Part shown: piece by piece, positions 22,243 to 31,164 of the stretch
Layout of the letters: each line of letters starts with the position of its first letter
How positions within the stretch are numbered: the stretch's first letter is position 1
From: Anaerolineae bacterium
GTDB taxonomy: Bacteria; Chloroflexota; Anaerolineae; Promineifilales; Promineifilaceae
Reading direction: 5' to 3'
NCBI GenBank assembly: GCA_020848035.1
Contig: JADLAX010000025.1
Coordinates: forward strand, 1-42,089
Length of the DNA stretch: 42,089 bases
The notes under the pieces: generated by a model
Told to the model about the DNA's origin: nothing
What the model saw: only the letters and a program-made list of their open reading frames with translations
Databases searched by the model: none
Made by a program: the position numbers and the translations under genes

Positions 22243-24516
22243 TCACCCCCACACCTCTTCATGCACCACCTTCAGCCCACCAGCCTGGGCCGCTGCCAGG
22301 TGCAGGCAGCCAAGGACGGTTTGGATAGACGGCCGTTCCCCCACTTTTTCTGCATACAACACCACCTTGCTGCACTTGAGGTCTGTTAGCTGCTTGGCAA
22401 TCTTTTCGGCCAGCCTGGCCGCATCGTGCAGCGAAAGCGCGGCGGGGGTGCCAGCCTCTTCCAGCGGGATGAGGCCGTCGTTGGCGGAAATGGCAAAACA
22501 GTCGGCCTCATCGCGGCTGGCCCAGTGGCGCAGTTCTTCCAGCTGGGCCGCGCTGCCATAGCCGATGTAACACGGCCGTTTCGCCGCCTCCATCTCCTCT
22601 CCCCACAGCCATCGGTTAAACCACTCCAGGTTGTCTTGCATGATCTGGCGCGATTGGCGCGGTTTGGTCGGGCCGTGCCCCATGCCGGGATAGGTCACCA
22701 GCCGGGCGGGCACGGCCATGTCGCGCAAGCCCTGGTACAGCTCGTAAGCGTTGGGCAGGGGGACGCGGGCATCGTTACGGCCGTGTTGAATCAGCGTCGG
22801 GGTTTGCGCCGTTTTAAGGTAGGTCATCGGCGACGTTTTGGCGTAAATCTCCATCTCGTCCCACGGCGTGGCTGCCAGGTAGTAGCGGGTGAATGGATGC
22901 ACGTCTGTGTTGACATAATACGTCATCCAGTTAGAAATGCCCGCCCCGGCGGAGATCGCCTTGAAGCGGTCGCTGTAGGTGCTGATGAACATGGAGATGT
23001 AGCCGCCCTGGCTCCAACCCATCGAGCCGACCCGGTCGCCATCAACCCAGCCCTCGGCAATGAGGGCATCGACGCCGCTGATGACGTCGTCGTAGTCGCC
23101 CAGGCCCAGGTTGCGCACGTTGTGCGCCTGGAAGGCCGCGCCGTAGCCGATGCCGCCCCGATAATTAGGCTGCAAAATGATCGCCTCTTTGGCCAGCCAC
23201 AGCGGCAGCGGGTAGACACGTCGTTCGTAGCGGCTCACCTTTTGCAGCAGCGATACCCAGCCCGGCCCGCCGTGAATGGCCACCAGCAGCGGATATTTCT
23301 TTTGTGGATCAAAATTGACTGGCTTGGTGAGTACCCCTTCGACGGCCGTTCCATCCGAACTTTGCCATTGGTACGGTTCCGGTTCGCCCAGCTGCCAGCT
23401 GGCGACGGCCTCGCTGAGGTTGGTCAGGTTGCGCCATTCGCCCGTTGGCAGATCAAACAGCACCACTTCGGCCACCTGACGGCCGTTTTCCATTACCAGC
23501 GCCGCCAAACGGCCGTCCTGACGCACACTCATCATGTGGCCAAAGCTCAGCCAGCCTTCCGCCAGGCTGGGCGAGAGCTGCGTCACCAAACCGTTAGCCG
23601 TGTCCAGCCGGTAAAGGTGAATGCTGGTGCGAGCGACGGCCGTAAACAGCAGTCCATCGTCCCGCCACACCACCGGCATGATGTTTTCCTCGAAGTCGGT
23701 GGCGATGGGCTGTCGTTCCCGCGTGGCCAGGTCCAGCACAACCGGCTTGTCGGCGTGGTAATACGTCCCGCCAAACTGGAGGCAGAAGAGGGAACGGCCG
23801 TCGGGCGAGTAAACAGGCGTCGAGTAGCCTGCTGGCGTCAATGGCTCCAGCTTCAGGCTGGCAACTTCCACCTGGTACAGCCGCACCGCTTCCGCCACGC
23901 CCATGTCTGGGGTGGGCGGCGCGGCAAAAGCGATAAATTTGCCGTCGGGCGACCAGCGAAACTGGCTGACGGTAAACTGCTTACCGCCCGTCAGGCGGCG
24001 CAGCTTTTTGTCGGGCAGGGTGAGCTGCCAGAGGTGGGTGAATTGGTAATCCTCATCCTCCACCTGGTACTGGCCAAACGTTTTCTCGCGTTCTTTGTCG
24101 GCTTCGCTGTCGGGATCAACGGCCGTAAACGCCAGCGACTGCCCATCGGGTGCCCAGTGGAACTGCTGCACCTCGGTTTTGCCCTCGCTCAGCCGCTCTG
24201 CCTCGCCGCCAGCGATGGCCAGCCGATAAAGCTGCCCCACCTCGTCGCCCTCGCGTTTGGAGATGAAGGCCAGGAAACGGCCGTCGGGCGACCAGCGGAC
24301 ATGGCGGCTGCCGTTGGCGGTAAAGGTAAGCTGGCGCGGCTCGGGTTCGCCCTCGGTTGCTACCAGCCAGATTTGCGTGATGTAGCTGTCTTTTTCCCAC
24401 TCTGGCTGGCTGAGTTCGTAGGCAACGAAACGGCCGTCGGGCGAAATTTGCGCCGTTTCCAGCGTGGGCAGTTTAATCAGTTCTTGAATCGTGGGGATAT
24501 GTTTTGCGTCTGTCAT
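22243..24516 (-). CDS. S9 family (acylaminoacyl/prolyl-oligopeptidase-like) peptidase with C-terminal extension
   Basis: A 757-residue serine peptidase. Residues about 15-390 form a WD40-like propeller with at least five SPDGRF or SPDGK signatures. The alpha/beta hydrolase domain (about 400-640) has Ser502 in MGWSQGG, Asp in QHGRNDARVP and His in PGMGHGPTKPR. Residues about 641-757 follow the usual end of the family (DNLEWFNRWLWG) and form an extra domain of about 115 residues, CYIGYGSAAQLEEL and on, that I do not recognise. No signal peptide is seen with the start at 24516, so it is probably cytoplasmic; the longer reading to 24708 would run through an operator-like repeat and a word repeat. 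Many octamers lie over SPDGRF codons. Confidence 0.9.
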   Translation of the reverse strand: MTDAKHIPTIQELIKLPTLETAQISPDGRFVAYELSQPEWEKDSYITQIWLVATEGEPEPRQLTFTANGSRHVRWSPDGRFLAFISKREGDEVGQLYRLAIAGGEAERLSEGKTEVQQFHWAPDGQSLAFTAVDPDSEADKEREKTFGQYQVEDEDYQFTHLWQLTLPDKKLRRLTGGKQFTVSQFRWSPDGKFIAFAAPPTPDMGVAEAVRLYQVEVASLKLEPLTPAGYSTPVYSPDGRSLFCLQFGGTYYHADKPVVLDLATRERQPIATDFEENIMPVVWRDDGLLFTAVARTSIHLYRLDTANGLVTQLSPSLAEGWLSFGHMMSVRQDGRLAALVMENGRQVAEVVLFDLPTGEWRNLTNLSEAVASWQLGEPEPYQWQSSDGTAVEGVLTKPVNFDPQKKYPLLVAIHGGPGWVSLLQKVSRYERRVYPLPLWLAKEAIILQPNYRGGIGYGAAFQAHNVRNLGLGDYDDVISGVDALIAEGWVDGDRVGSMGWSQGGYISMFISTYSDRFKAISAGAGISNWMTYYVNTDVHPFTRYYLAATPWDEMEIYAKTSPMTYLKTAQTPTLIQHGRNDARVPLPNAYELYQGLRDMAVPARLVTYPGMGHGPTKPRQSRQIMQDNLEWFNRWLWGEEMEAAKRPCYIGYGSAAQLEELRHWASRDEADCFAISANDGLIPLEEAGTPAALSLHDAARLAEKIAKQLTDLKCSKVVLYAEKVGERPSIQTVLGCLHLAAAQAGGLKVVHEEVWG

Positions 24517-24562
24517 GAGGCACAATTGTACCTGGATTTTGGCCGCCTCAATGAAATTCACC

Positions 24563-24587
24563 TGCAACATACCTGCAAAATGTTGCA
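24563..24587. promoter_or_regulatory. Candidate operator (TGCAACAT inverted repeat)
   Basis: TGCAACAT and ATGTTGCA form an exact 8-bp inverted repeat with a 9-base spacer, 47 bp upstream of the peptidase start. A third half-site AATGTTGCA is at 24699-24707. The spacing fits a dimeric regulator site in this divergent promoter region. Confidence 0.5.
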
Positions 24588-24621
24588 TCTCTTTCAACCG
24601 TTTGCCACACTTTGTATTCAC

Positions 24622-24664
24622 GCAAAGATGCAAAGCTTTAACTATGAAGCCTTTGCGTCTTTGC
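24622..24664. repeat. Word-repeat hairpin (GCAAAGATGCAAAG)
   Basis: GCAAAGATGCAAAGC on the left and GCCTTTGCGTCTTTGC on the right. It lies between divergent genes, not between gene ends, so a terminator role is not obvious here. Confidence 0.75.
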
Positions 24665-24809
24665 CTGAGCCATTTGTTTATGTAGCTGCGCTTAGTGAAA
24701 TGTTGCACGAACGGCCGTTTGTGCTACAAAAGATCACCACCTACACCTGCTGCAAACACCCACTTTCAGCTCCCGTTTTATCTATAAACCTTTCGACGGA
24801 GCAATAATT

Positions 24810-26057
24810 ATGGACTCTCTACAAGCATTACGTGAAAAATACCAGGCCGTTCAGGCGCTGAAGCTCAATCTGAACATGCAGCGCGGGCAGCCGTCCGACG
24901 CTGATTTTGACCTCGCCAATCCGATGCTGACCATCCTGGATGAGACCGACATGGTGACGCCCAGCGGCATTGCTCTGCGCAACTACCCAGGTGGGCAGGC
25001 CGGTTTGCCCGAAGCCCGTGCCCTGTTTGCCACCATTTTGGGCGTCAAGCCGGAAGAGATGATTGTGGGCAACAACGCCAGCCTGAAGATGATGAGCAAT
25101 ACGCTGATGTGGGCGCTGCTGCGCGGCCTGAAGCACAGCGACGGGCCGTGGTTTAACCAATCGCCCAAAATGATCATCACTGTGCCGGGGTATGACCGCC
25201 ACTTTGCCCTGCTCGATGCCCTGGGTTTTGAAATGCTGAGCGTGGCCATCACCCCGGAGGGACCGGACATGGACGCGGTGGAAGCGCTCGCCGCCAGCGA
25301 TCCGTCGGTGAAGGGCATCATGTTTGTGCCCACCTACAGCAATCCCACCGGCGACACCGTCTCCGATGAAACAGTACAGCGGCTGGTTGGGATGAAAACG
25401 GCCGCTCCCGACTTCACCATCTTTGCCGACGACGCCTACCGCGTACACCACCTCGGCGATGAGCCGCACGAGCCGCTCAACCTGCTGCGCGCCGCCGAAG
25501 CGGCCGGCAATCCCGACCGGGTGATCCTCTTTGGCTCCACTTCCAAAATCACCTTTGCCGGGGCAGGCGTTGGTTTTATGGCCAGCAGCGTGGCCAACGT
25601 TGCTTACCTGAACAACCTCACCGGCTTCCAGTCGATTGGCCCCAACAAGGTGGAGCAGTACCGGCACGTCAAGTTCATCAACAGCTATCCCGGCGGGCTG
25701 GACGGCCTGATGCGCGACCACGCCGCGCTGCTGCGGCCCAAGTTTGATGCCGTGCAGGAAGTGTTGACGCGGGAATTGGGCAACGGCCGTTACGCCACCT
25801 GGACCCATCCCCAAGGCGGCTACTTTGTCAGCCTGGACACCCTCTGTCCGGTGGCCGACCGCGTGGTAGAGCTGGCCAAAGGCGCCGGTGTGGCCCTCAC
25901 ACCCGCCGGGGCCACCTATCCCCACGAGAAAGACCCCCACAACAGCAACATCCGCCTTTCCCCCAGCCGCCCGCCCGTCGCCGAAGTGGCCCAGGCGATG
26001 GAGGTTGTGGCTCTCTGCGTCAAGATCGCCACGCTGGAGTATGATGCGCCGGGGTAG
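24810..26057 (+). CDS. PLP-dependent aminotransferase, MocR/aspartate-aminotransferase-like
   Basis: A 415-residue fold-type I aminotransferase of the Aminotran_MocR group described from actinobacterial aspartate aminotransferases. Landmarks: NYPGGQAGLPEAR (near the substrate site), VPTYSNPTGD (NPTG loop), FADDAYRVHH (Asp/Tyr contacts with PLP), and GSTSKITFAGAG with Lys246 as the Schiff-base residue. No DNA-binding domain is attached. Predicted reaction: transfer of an amino group to 2-oxoglutarate, aspartate being the likeliest donor. GGAG lies eight bases before the ATG. A long word-repeat array follows. Confidence 0.88.
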   Translation: MDSLQALREKYQAVQALKLNLNMQRGQPSDADFDLANPMLTILDETDMVTPSGIALRNYPGGQAGLPEARALFATILGVKPEEMIVGNNASLKMMSNTLMWALLRGLKHSDGPWFNQSPKMIITVPGYDRHFALLDALGFEMLSVAITPEGPDMDAVEALAASDPSVKGIMFVPTYSNPTGDTVSDETVQRLVGMKTAAPDFTIFADDAYRVHHLGDEPHEPLNLLRAAEAAGNPDRVILFGSTSKITFAGAGVGFMASSVANVAYLNNLTGFQSIGPNKVEQYRHVKFINSYPGGLDGLMRDHAALLRPKFDAVQEVLTRELGNGRYATWTHPQGGYFVSLDTLCPVADRVVELAKGAGVALTPAGATYPHEKDPHNSNIRLSPSRPPVAEVAQAMEVVALCVKIATLEYDAPG

Positions 26058-26064
26058 GGTGGGG

Positions 26065-26238
26065 AAGTGAGAAGTGAGAAGTAGCAAGTGGCAAGTGAAA
26101 AGTGGTAAGTGAAAAGTAGCAAGTGGCAAGTGAGAAGTAGCAAGTGGCAAGTAAAAAGTGGCAAGTGGCAAGTAAAAAGTGGCAAGTGGCAAGTGGCAAG
26201 TGGCAAGTGAAAAGTAGTAGGTGAAAAGTAAAAAGTGG
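26065..26238. repeat. 174-bp AAGTGGCAAGTGAAAAGT array
   Basis: About 17 reiterations of short words such as AAGTGAGAAGT, AAGTGGCAAGT and AAGTGAAAAGT. There are no spacers of fixed length, so it is not a CRISPR. It occupies the first half of a 441-bp gap after the aminotransferase. Confidence 0.88.
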
Positions 26239-26280
26239 GCTGTTGAACGAGTAGAAGATTAGCCCACAGAGCCTGATTTC

Positions 26281-26309
26281 AAGCCCTGTTGGTTAGCCCG
26301 ACAGGGCTT
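26281..26309. terminator. Hairpin between word arrays, likely terminator
   Basis: AAGCCCTGT (26281-26289) and ACAGGGCTT (26301-26309) form a 9-bp stem, followed by TTCACATTT. A second small stem GGGGCTTCAGCCCC is at about 26322-26335. A weak T-run makes it moderately convincing. Confidence 0.6.
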
Positions 26310-26351
26310 TCACATTTAGCCGGGGGCTTCAGCCCCAGGCGGGCCAGGTTT

Positions 26352-26430
26352 ACCATTCACCTGCCACCTGCCACCTGCCACCATTCACCTGCCACCTGCC
26401 ACCTGCTACCTTCCCCCTTCCACTCACCAC
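26352..26430. repeat. CACCTGC word array
   Basis: Reiterated CCACCTGCCACCTGCCACC words, loosely complementary to the AAGTGGCAAGTGGC array upstream (26065-26238). The two arrays face each other across a terminator-like hairpin. Confidence 0.8.
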
Positions 26431-26498
26431 GTGAAAATTCCCTGAACTTACCAACTTCCTGCTAGACATAACGCGCTGATCGTTTACAATGGGGCGCT

Positions 26499-27764
26499 GT
26501 GAAACGATCTCGTTTGCTTTTTGGCCTGAGTTTGTTGGTATGGAGCTTGCTGCTGGGCTGCCAGGCGTCGTGGGGCCTGGAGCCGCTGCCAACGCGGGTG
26601 CAGGCACTCAACTTGCCGGGTCCGGTAACCCCGGCCACCCCGATTCCTGTGACCTTTACGCCAGTGCCGCAAACGGCCGTTGCCCACGACACCCAAAACA
26701 CCCAACTCGCCCAGTCGGGCCTGCTGAACAGCCTACCCGCCACCAATACGCCGCTGCCCATCCCCACCAACACCCCGGTGACACCCACCGCCACACCCAC
26801 GCCCATCCCCACCGAAACCCCCATCGGCTCCCCCACGCCGGTCATTAAACCGCTCAACGAATATGCCCTGGACGAAGTGATTCCTTACCAGGCATTCCCC
26901 GTCCCGGCGGGCAACAACGGCTGGGGCATGCACTGGGTGCCTACCGTCAGCCAGGAGCGCGGCGTGGTGGACCAATTTGTGGCCGAGGCGGTGCGGATGC
27001 ACATCAAGTGGGTGGTTTTTTTGAATGAAGGCACGCAAATTGGCGACAACGACTATCTGGTAGACCGCCTGGTAGCCAACGGCATCATGCCCGTGATGCG
27101 CCTCTACCGCTCCGGCGTACTGCCCTACGACGGCAATATCGGCCCGATGGTGGCCCACTACCGCGCCAGAGGCGTCTACTACTTCCAGCTGTACAACGAG
27201 CCGAACGTGAACGTGGAAAATCACCAGGGTTTTGCCAATCCCAACCAGTATGCCCGGGCCTGGGCGGCGGCGGCGCGGCAGGTAATTGCCAATGGCGGCT
27301 TGCCAGGCATTGGGGCGTTAAGCCCCGGCGGGGAGTACAACCACTACGACTTTCTGGGCCGGACGCTGCAAGCGATTAAGTTTAATGGGGACGAGGCGCT
27401 GCTGAACCGGACCTGGCTGTCGGTGCATAATTATCATGGCACACGGCCGTATGACGACCCCGACGGCTTTCTGCTCTTCCGCAAGTACGACGAGATTGTG
27501 CAGAGCCATATCGGCCGTTCCCTGCCGATGATTGGCACCGAAGGTGGTTCCTACAGCCCCGATCGCAACGTGGAAGTGGAGCTCATTCGTTACCAATACA
27601 CCTACATGCGCGATGCCGAGCCGTACTTCCTGGCCTTCAGCTACTGGCTGCTGGCCAACAGCGCCGGTGGTGCCCACGACCGAACCTGGGAGTGGCAGGC
27701 GCTCTTCAAACCCGGCTTTGTCCACCCCGCCGTCACCGAATTTTTCTACCAAAACTCCCGTTAG
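26499..27764 (+). CDS. Secreted TIM-barrel lipoprotein, glycoside-hydrolase-like
   Basis: A 421-residue exported protein. Signal peptide RSRLLFGLSLLVWSLLLGC ends in a lipobox (LLLGC). A Pro/Thr-rich linker (about 40-115, including TNTPVTPTATPTPIPTETP) follows. The barrel is about 120-421. The acid/base candidate is Glu234 in LYNEPN and the nucleophile candidate Glu348 in IGTEGG, spaced 114 residues apart as in clan GH-A. HWVPT, NNGWGMHW and YHGTRPYDD add to this. Start is GTG. It should act on an extracellular sugar chain; the family (GH5/GH39-like) is not certain. Its stop overlaps the stop of the converging HD gene by three to four bases. Confidence 0.78.
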   Translation: MKRSRLLFGLSLLVWSLLLGCQASWGLEPLPTRVQALNLPGPVTPATPIPVTFTPVPQTAVAHDTQNTQLAQSGLLNSLPATNTPLPIPTNTPVTPTATPTPIPTETPIGSPTPVIKPLNEYALDEVIPYQAFPVPAGNNGWGMHWVPTVSQERGVVDQFVAEAVRMHIKWVVFLNEGTQIGDNDYLVDRLVANGIMPVMRLYRSGVLPYDGNIGPMVAHYRARGVYYFQLYNEPNVNVENHQGFANPNQYARAWAAAARQVIANGGLPGIGALSPGGEYNHYDFLGRTLQAIKFNGDEALLNRTWLSVHNYHGTRPYDDPDGFLLFRKYDEIVQSHIGRSLPMIGTEGGSYSPDRNVEVELIRYQYTYMRDAEPYFLAFSYWLLANSAGGAHDRTWEWQALFKPGFVHPAVTEFFYQNSR

Positions 27765-28435
27765 CTGAGCAAATCCTGCCCATTAAGCTCGGCTTCGAGG
27801 CGGGCCCACAGCTTGTTGAACCGCTTGAGGCGCTTCTGGGCGGCGCGTTTGGCCGGTTCGGTGTGCATGCTGGCCACGGTTTTACTCATCCACTTGCTGT
27901 TGCTGCGCGCGTCGGTGATGAGGGTTTCCAGGGTGGTACCGTTGCCCTTCATCAAAATAAGGGGGGTAAAGTGAAAAGCGGCCGTTAACCCAATTTTGGC
28001 CAGCTTGTCGGCATCCCACAACACTTGCGATTCCAAATCCTGCAGCGGTTTGCGCCGCCACAAGCCCTGGTGCGAGCGAATCGCCCGGGCCACGTGGCCG
28101 ATTTTCTGCTTGGGGAAGTCTGTTTTTTCCAGGATTTCATGGGCGGCTTTGGCCCCTTCTTGGGGGTGTTTGGGGCCAGCTTCTTTGCGGATGTCGTGCA
28201 GCCAGGCGGCGGCTTCCACCACTTCCATATCTGCGCCGGTGAGTTCGCCCAGTTTGAGGGCCAGGGTGACAACGGCCGTTACATGTTCCCACCGGTAGTT
28301 AAACAGCGGATCATTTGTACCAAAGCGCTGCCTGGCTTCGGCGGTGGTGGCCTGCTTCATCGCCTTTTTGACTGTTTTACGCCAGGGCTTTTTAGCGGCG
28401 GGTGCATTCGGGTTCTTTTTAGATTTCGTAGGCAT
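27761..28435 (-). CDS. HD-domain phosphohydrolase
   Basis: A 224-residue protein with a lysine-rich N-terminus (PTKSKKNPNAPAAKKPWRKT) and an HD domain: YRWEHV (first His), AAWLHDIRKE (HD pair), RSHQ and LWDADKLAKIG (final Asp). The order H...HD...D is complete, so metal-dependent hydrolysis of a nucleotide-type phosphate is expected. The C-terminal helices (about 165-224) are basic. No Shine-Dalgarno is visible at 28435. It converges with the lipoprotein gene and shares overlapping stop codons with it. Confidence 0.82.
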   Translation of the reverse strand: MPTKSKKNPNAPAAKKPWRKTVKKAMKQATTAEARQRFGTNDPLFNYRWEHVTAVVTLALKLGELTGADMEVVEAAAWLHDIRKEAGPKHPQEGAKAAHEILEKTDFPKQKIGHVARAIRSHQGLWRRKPLQDLESQVLWDADKLAKIGLTAAFHFTPLILMKGNGTTLETLITDARSNSKWMSKTVASMHTEPAKRAAQKRLKRFNKLWARLEAELNGQDLLS

Positions 28436-28520
28436 GGGCGCATTTTATCAGCCAATTGAGGATTGACCATGTTGCGTTTAGAATCGGATGAGCCGCGCCG
28501 GGCTTTATCGCCAACGGCCG

Positions 28521-30377
28521 TTACCCCTTCGGCATAAATCCAGGAATGGTAATGGTAAACGTGGTCCCCTGGCCCACCTGGCTGCTCACGCCCACCGTGC
28601 CGCGATGTGCCTCCACAATCTCTTTCACCAGCGTCAGTCCCAAACCGGTGCCTTTGTGCCGCCGCTTGGAGCCGCCTTCCACCTGGTAAAACCGCTCAAA
28701 AATCCGCCCCAGCTGATCTTCAGGAATACCTTCACCGCTGTCGGCCACTTCGATAATCACATCTTCTCCAGCCGCCTTTAGCCGCAGGATAATACGGCCG
28801 CCTGCTGGCGTATACTTAAATGCGTTGGACACCAAATTGTCAAACACCCGGCGCAAATGCGTGCTGTCGCCCAGAATCCAGGGCATTGGCTCTTCGATCT
28901 CCGCTTCCAGGGCAATGCCCAGGTCATTGGCCCGCATGCGGTAGTCGGCCAGCAGCGAATAGACCAGCATGATGGTGTCGATTTCCTCACGGCGCAGCTC
29001 CTGCGTTTCGGCCGCCAGCAGCGCGGTGAGGTCGTCCACCAGATTGGTGAGCATCATCACCCGCCGCATGATGATCTCGCTCGACTGTCGCTGATCGTCG
29101 TTGAGCGGTCCCAGGCTCTCGCTGGCCAGCAGTTCGGCATGGCCATAGATGATGCCCAGCGGTGAGCGCAGTTCGTGTGAAACGCTTTGGGTGAAGTTAT
29201 TTTTCATCATATCCAGCTCCGCCTGGCGATTGAGCGCGGCGGCCAGGGCGGCGGCGCGCTGCTGCGTTTCGGCCAGCAGGCGCAGATTTTGGATGGCAAT
29301 GCCGGCCTGCCGCCCCACCGAAACCACCACGTCCAGGTCACGCTGGGTAAACTGGATTGGCGAATGACCCAGGTTAAACAGCGCCAGCATGCCCAGGCAT
29401 CGGTCGCCCGCTCGCAGCGGCACGCCCATGAAGTGGGTCACTCCCACGTCGATCCACTTTTGCATTGCCTCAGGATGGGTTGGATAGTCGGTTAAAAAAA
29501 TCGGCTCGCGGCTGTTGACAACTTCCCAGGCCAGGCCACGTGGGCGCGGCGCGGGGCGCAAGTTCACGCCGTTGGGAATGTTATGCGGATAAAACGTCAT
29601 CATTTCTCGCTCGATGACCAGCCCGAGCAGCCCGGCATCGGCGTGGACCAGTTCGGCCACCATTTTGATGATGCTGCCCAGCAGGGTGGGCAGATCTGGG
29701 GTGGTGTTCAGCATGCGGCTGATTTCGCCGAGCTGCTTTTCGCGCAGTAAGCTCTCGTTTGTCTGGCTGAAGAGGGTGATGGTGTTGATGGCCTGGGCAA
29801 TCATGTGGGCCAGGGTGTAGCCGGTGTTGAGCCAGTTGGTGTTTACCGGGCGAATTTCGTCCCAATACAGCGCCAACCCACCGCCGGACCCGCCCTGGCT
29901 GTTGATGAGGGGAAAAATCGCCAGGGAGCGGAATCCTTCCATCTGTATATGGGGCTGCATATGGTTAAATGCCGGATCGTTTTGCACGTCTTCAGCCCAC
30001 ATGGGTGCCAGGTGGTAAAGCAGTTCATTGCCGGGTGAGTTTTCAAACGACCGGTTGACGTGCGCGACGTATTCGGCCGAGAGGCCTATGGCATACGGGC
30101 AGCTGAGGCTGTTGGTGTCATTGTCGTAGAGGTAAAGGGCCATGCGGTCGGCCTGGAGGAGGGTTTTTACGGCCGTTTCTACCCGTGGCCACAAAGAGGG
30201 CAAATCATGAATGCCCAGCAGCGATTCTGCGGCTTTGGTGAGGGCGGTTAGTTGTCGAACATCAAGCGGGGCGTCTGCTGGCCCGCCATCATACGGCTGG
30301 CCAAGCGTGGTTACCTGAGACCTTAACTGCTGCAACTCGCGGATCAACGCATCTTTGGTTTTGGCGAAATCATCCAT
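28521..30377 (-). CDS. GAF-GAF histidine kinase (soluble)
   Basis: A 618-residue sensor kinase without membrane helices. GAF1 is about 50-200, GAF2 215-370, a coiled coil 370-395, HisKA with His401 in SVSHELRSPLG, and HATPase with N box DNLVSNAFKYTP, G1 DSGEGIP and G2 KGTGLGLTL. No receiver domain is fused. Start at 30377 is preferred over 30458, because the longer frame overlaps the tetR-type gene. It follows that gene by 49 bp and is probably co-transcribed with it. GAF ligands are not predictable. No ACGGCCGT occurs from 28516 to 30168, only a variant with final C, although composition is otherwise native. Confidence 0.9.
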   Translation of the reverse strand: MDDFAKTKDALIRELQQLRSQVTTLGQPYDGGPADAPLDVRQLTALTKAAESLLGIHDLPSLWPRVETAVKTLLQADRMALYLYDNDTNSLSCPYAIGLSAEYVAHVNRSFENSPGNELLYHLAPMWAEDVQNDPAFNHMQPHIQMEGFRSLAIFPLINSQGGSGGGLALYWDEIRPVNTNWLNTGYTLAHMIAQAINTITLFSQTNESLLREKQLGEISRMLNTTPDLPTLLGSIIKMVAELVHADAGLLGLVIEREMMTFYPHNIPNGVNLRPAPRPRGLAWEVVNSREPIFLTDYPTHPEAMQKWIDVGVTHFMGVPLRAGDRCLGMLALFNLGHSPIQFTQRDLDVVVSVGRQAGIAIQNLRLLAETQQRAAALAAALNRQAELDMMKNNFTQSVSHELRSPLGIIYGHAELLASESLGPLNDDQRQSSEIIMRRVMMLTNLVDDLTALLAAETQELRREEIDTIMLVYSLLADYRMRANDLGIALEAEIEEPMPWILGDSTHLRRVFDNLVSNAFKYTPAGGRIILRLKAAGEDVIIEVADSGEGIPEDQLGRIFERFYQVEGGSKRRHKGTGLGLTLVKEIVEAHRGTVGVSSQVGQGTTFTITIPGFMPKG

Positions 30378-30426
30378 CTGTCGATCTTGCACTTTTGTTT
30401 TTGCCTGCGAGACGCTGGACGCTGGG

Positions 30427-31050
30427 TTACGGCGGCGCTCCCTTGAAGGCAATGGCACGCAGGCTAAACAAGGTCAGGTCTTGAATCACTGCGGCGGCTT
30501 TTTCCTCTGGCTCCGGCATGGCCAGAAGCTGCAAAATCACTTCATCAAAGGCGCCGGCAAATGCTTCGGCCACCCGGCGGCTGTTTTGGTTAGGAATCAC
30601 CCCAGCATCGATCGCCTGGTCTAACGGCCGTTGCCACAGCCGCACCATGCGCTCACGAAAAGTTGTTCGTTTTGCCTGTAAAGAGGGCACGGCGCCCACA
30701 CCCCCAACCAGCAGCAGCTGCACCACCGCCGGTTCAAAAATAGCAATGTTCAGGTACGCCTGAATGCCGTACGACAACTGCTGCACCAGCTCTTTTCGGC
30801 TGCGCACCGCCTGATCAATGGTTTGCAGCAGAAAATCGGCCGTTTCCTCGTAAAGATGAACAAACAACGTCTCTTTATCGGGAAAGTAAAAGTAAAACGT
30901 GCCAATGGCCACATCCGCCTGTTTGACTATATCGCGAACGGTGGCGGCGTGATACCCTTTCTCGGCAAAAACCTGAACGGCCGCTTGCATCATGGCCGTC
31001 CGTTTGGCATCCTTCTTCTGGCGGGTTTTGTCGCTGCTTTTGTATGCCAT
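30427..31050 (-). CDS. TetR/AcrR family regulator
   Basis: A 207-residue regulator. Residues about 15-65 form the TetR helix-turn-helix: AAVQVFAEKGYHAATVRDIV then KQADVAIGTFYFYFPDKETL, a close match to the family. The C-terminal ligand domain (75-207) is helical. It is transcribed toward the GAF kinase, 49 bp away, and divergent from a PdxR/MocR-type regulator. Its effector is unknown; in this setting, with acyl-CoA genes elsewhere, a fatty acyl-CoA ligand as in FadR-like TetR proteins is possible but not shown. Confidence 0.9.
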   Translation of the reverse strand: MAYKSSDKTRQKKDAKRTAMMQAAVQVFAEKGYHAATVRDIVKQADVAIGTFYFYFPDKETLFVHLYEETADFLLQTIDQAVRSRKELVQQLSYGIQAYLNIAIFEPAVVQLLLVGGVGAVPSLQAKRTTFRERMVRLWQRPLDQAIDAGVIPNQNSRRVAEAFAGAFDEVILQLLAMPEPEEKAAAVIQDLTLFSLRAIAFKGAPP

Positions 31051-31164
31051 TCTGATTCTTGCCCATTCATCTAAGGATATGGAGATTTATCCCCTGACGT
31101 CAATATCCTATAATGATTAATGACCAGGACTTCTTTACTGGTCTGGCTGTGTGGAAACTAAATT
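31051..31164. promoter_or_regulatory. Divergent promoter region between tetR-type and MocR genes
   Basis: A 114-bp AT-rich gap. CCTATAATGATTA at about 31108-31120 includes a TATAAT -10-like box on the plus strand. GACCAGGACTTCTTTACTGG, then TCTGG, holds an inverted pair (CCAG..CTGG) just upstream of the MocR start. Operators for both regulators may be here; no site is proven. Confidence 0.45.

Noticed and set aside
22426..24807. A 793-codon open frame on the plus strand opposite the S9 peptidase
   Set aside because: It has no recognisable domain and reflects the GC-rich codon pattern of the minus-strand gene, which has a clear propeller and Ser-Asp-His triad.
28523..30168. GAF kinase gene as foreign because it lacks ACGGCCGT
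   Set aside because: Base composition and codon use match the neighbours, and other native genes (rfbA, pentapeptide gene) also lack it. Absence alone is not evidence of transfer.
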